This document shows, one piece after another, positions 62,077-64,000 of a DNA stretch of 64,000 nt. Position 1 is the first letter of the stretch. Every line of letters starts with the position of its first letter. This DNA is from Paragonimus westermani (Eukaryota; Platyhelminthes; Trematoda; Plagiorchiida; Troglotrematidae), in the NCBI GenBank assembly GCA_008508345.1, contig QNGE01003088.1, positions 30,093 to 94,092 of the forward strand. Reading direction: 5' to 3'. The position numbers and the translations under genes were made by a program. The notes under the pieces were generated by a model. It ran no database searches, was not told the origin of the DNA, and worked only from the letters and a program-made list of their open reading frames with translations.

Positions 62077-64000
62077 TCAAGAAGTGGCTGCGCCAATATT
62101 ATAGCAATGGGGTAATTTACAACCATAAGTAATGATGTTCAAGTTGTTTGCTGAGAACGTCACTAGCCATGTTTTGCACAACTGCAACGACACGTGGTCC
62201 TGTCGTGTACTTTGTAGACAGTAATCCATGTTATTTCTCTGGAGGAACGTGTAAACGGTTTCGATGTCGTCAGAAAACAGAAAGTGCTTGCCATGCATAA
62301 AAACGTAACGTAAGCCGTTTATGTATATATCAAGAAGAGCAACGGACCCAGAACGCTTCCTTGGGTCACCACACTAGTCACTGGTTTTGGTGTTCAACAG
62401 TGCTCTCCTCTTTTGACTGTCTGAGTGCGGCCTTCAAGGTGTGGCGACAGCTAGCTGCACAAGGGATCTTGTATGCCAAAAGTTGCTATTTTTATTAAGA
62501 AGCGCCTAAAAGGCACACTATCAAAAGCATTTTGTATGTCCGAGAGTGTGAAAATTACTGAATTTCCTGCGTCGATTGACGTCGACATACGGTTTAAGAA
62601 TTCCAGTCGACATGTCATACAAGAGCGTTTACTAAGGAAATCGTGCTGCGAAGGGTTTATAAAGTTCTGAACTTCAAGAACTCCACCATGTGCACCCTTG
62701 TTAGCCTATCAAACAGTCTCGAGCAGATTGACGTGTGGTTGATTGGACGATAGTTACCAACGTCCTGCCTTGGACCACACTTGTGGCCAGGCATAATGAT
62801 TGCCTCCTTCCATTGAGGAAAGGTGCTATGTTAAAGTTATAGGTTGAACAAATTGAGTAAGAGGATGGGTATATCCTCACCTGCCTGCTTGACGACTAGT
62901 GGTGGGATGCCATCTGGTCTAGGATGTATTAAGGGTTTAATGAACTGTGAACTGTGATCAAATACTTCGAACATCAGATATAACATTGCTCAAGACTTTA
63001 TCTGTTATCGATAGAATATTAGCAGGTAATAGGGTGCTTTCTACGCTAAACAAGGCAGCAAAATGTGAATTGAAGATATCGCACATCGCTACAGGGTCAT
63101 CGACAACCGTCTTGTCTTTGAGAGTAATAATTCTTATAGCATGGTCCCTCATGGAATTTCTCCGTCACAGCAGTTGCACTAGTTTCGTTCATCTCTGCTC
63201 ACTATGGAGCATCAGTTTCTCTTCGATTGATGACGGAGTTGCATCTTACGTTCCGCGCGTATAGACCCCTTGCTCATTCTAATCACTAGGGAGAAATCTA
63301 GTGTTCTTCCGTACCTCGACTCATGCATTTTAAGTCTGCCAGTCCTTTTCGCAGTAAGAATTTTATCTTGTGTATACGAGCCGAAACGTTTTGATTAGAT
63401 GGGGGCAAAAACGTCAATACAAAACGTTAGATTTCTGACAACTTCCCCGGCCGCTCTGCTTGGGTATGATGTGAGGAAGAGGGTAACCAACTTAAGGATC
63501 TTAGTAGGGAGAAGACCCCAGTCAATGAATCCCATAAGACGTTGGAATGCAAGTGTCTGTTCGGCAGCCACATTCAAATCAAACAGACATTTGACGACAT
63601 TATGGCCGTTTCCTGGGAATTGTTGTAGAACAGATATATCTACAGACAGAATACCTTCGGTGAACATGATATCCAATATATGCATCTGTCTGGTGGGTGT
63701 TAGGAAATGTTGGTTCCACTCATTCAGTTGAATGCATGAAAGGAATTCGGCCTGTTTGCTGGAGCAAAGAATGAGGTCCAGGAGATATTAAGCATGTTGA
63801 AGTCACCGCCTTTCAATTTATGTTCGCAGGGCATGTTGGAGACATGATTCATTATTTCCACAAAATCAGTCAAATAACTGCTAGCAGCATTAGGCGGTCT
63901 GTAGATGCATCCTATAAGTAGCTCGCGAGAACAAATGGACAACACTATCCACAACGAATCGTTGAGTTTATGGGGAATAGACTAATCGAGTGTTAATGCG
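62077..64000 (-). mobile_element. CR1/jockey-like non-LTR retrotransposon, cut by window edge
   Basis: On the - strand from the right edge: endonuclease part LLIGCIYRPPNAASSYLTDF and LKGGDFNMLNISWTSFF (63935-63770), then LNEWNQHFLTPTRQMHILDI near 63720, IMFTEGILSVDISVL and FPGNGHNVVKCLFDLN. A linker DPVAMCDIFNSHFAALFSVE (63110) follows, then reverse transcriptase FPQWKEAIIMPGHKCGPRQD and VGNYRPINHTSICSRLFDRL (62815-62700), and the palm YINGLRYVFMHGKHFLFSDD (62320-62250; the usual ADD is SDD), ending near 62077. Many stops and shifts, so not active. The element begins outside the window. Confidence 0.85.

Noticed and set aside
1..64000. CRISPR arrays, operons, rRNA genes
   Set aside because: No regular short repeats with spacers, no gene packing and no rRNA-like conserved blocks; the sequence is eukaryotic in character.

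Overview
The window looks like nuclear DNA of a flatworm, most likely a digenean fluke. It has no bacterial-type gene packing. It has candidate introns of several kb with GTAAG/GTGAG donors and pyrimidine-AG acceptors, and a dense load of decayed retroelements: Penelope-like (PLE), Ty3/gypsy including a CsRn1-like copy, RTE-like and CR1/jockey-like. These family calls come from protein motifs read by eye; the species is inference.

Host coding content is sparse. On the + strand a chain of small exons from about 12.4 to 38.5 kb keeps mutually compatible splice phases. It appears to encode a multi-pass membrane protein whose extracellular end carries a GPS/GAIN-like cysteine module (exon at 12379-12570), followed by hydrophobic segments and a stop at 38535. 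One link, between 20644 and 31206, has mismatched phases, so at least one exon is missing there. The exon at 37153-37550 has an internal frame change. On the - strand, 50146-50565 carries a DUF4806-like coding remnant with an in-frame stop.

Mobile DNA by position: a PLE pseudogene bounded by inverted repeats (2081-4209); two head-to-head PLE 3' ends forming a near-perfect palindrome of about 390 bp per arm (23134-24247); a complete Ty3/gypsy-type element with 157-bp LTRs, polypurine tract and GTCCA target duplication (25747-29774), inside the presumed intron of the membrane-protein gene; PLE and RTE-like fragments (32580-34300); a tRNA-like SINE and a related dispersed repeat (46.2-46.5 and 43.2-43.6 kb); a PLE scrap (53889-54373); a CsRn1-like gypsy fragment and probable LTR (57480-59990); a PLE (60670-61860); and a CR1-like element running off the right edge (62077-64000). 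All the retroelement coding regions carry stops, frameshifts or truncations.

The rest is AT-rich intronic or intergenic sequence in which I see no supported gene. No rRNA, CRISPR, operon or intact conventional tRNA gene was seen.
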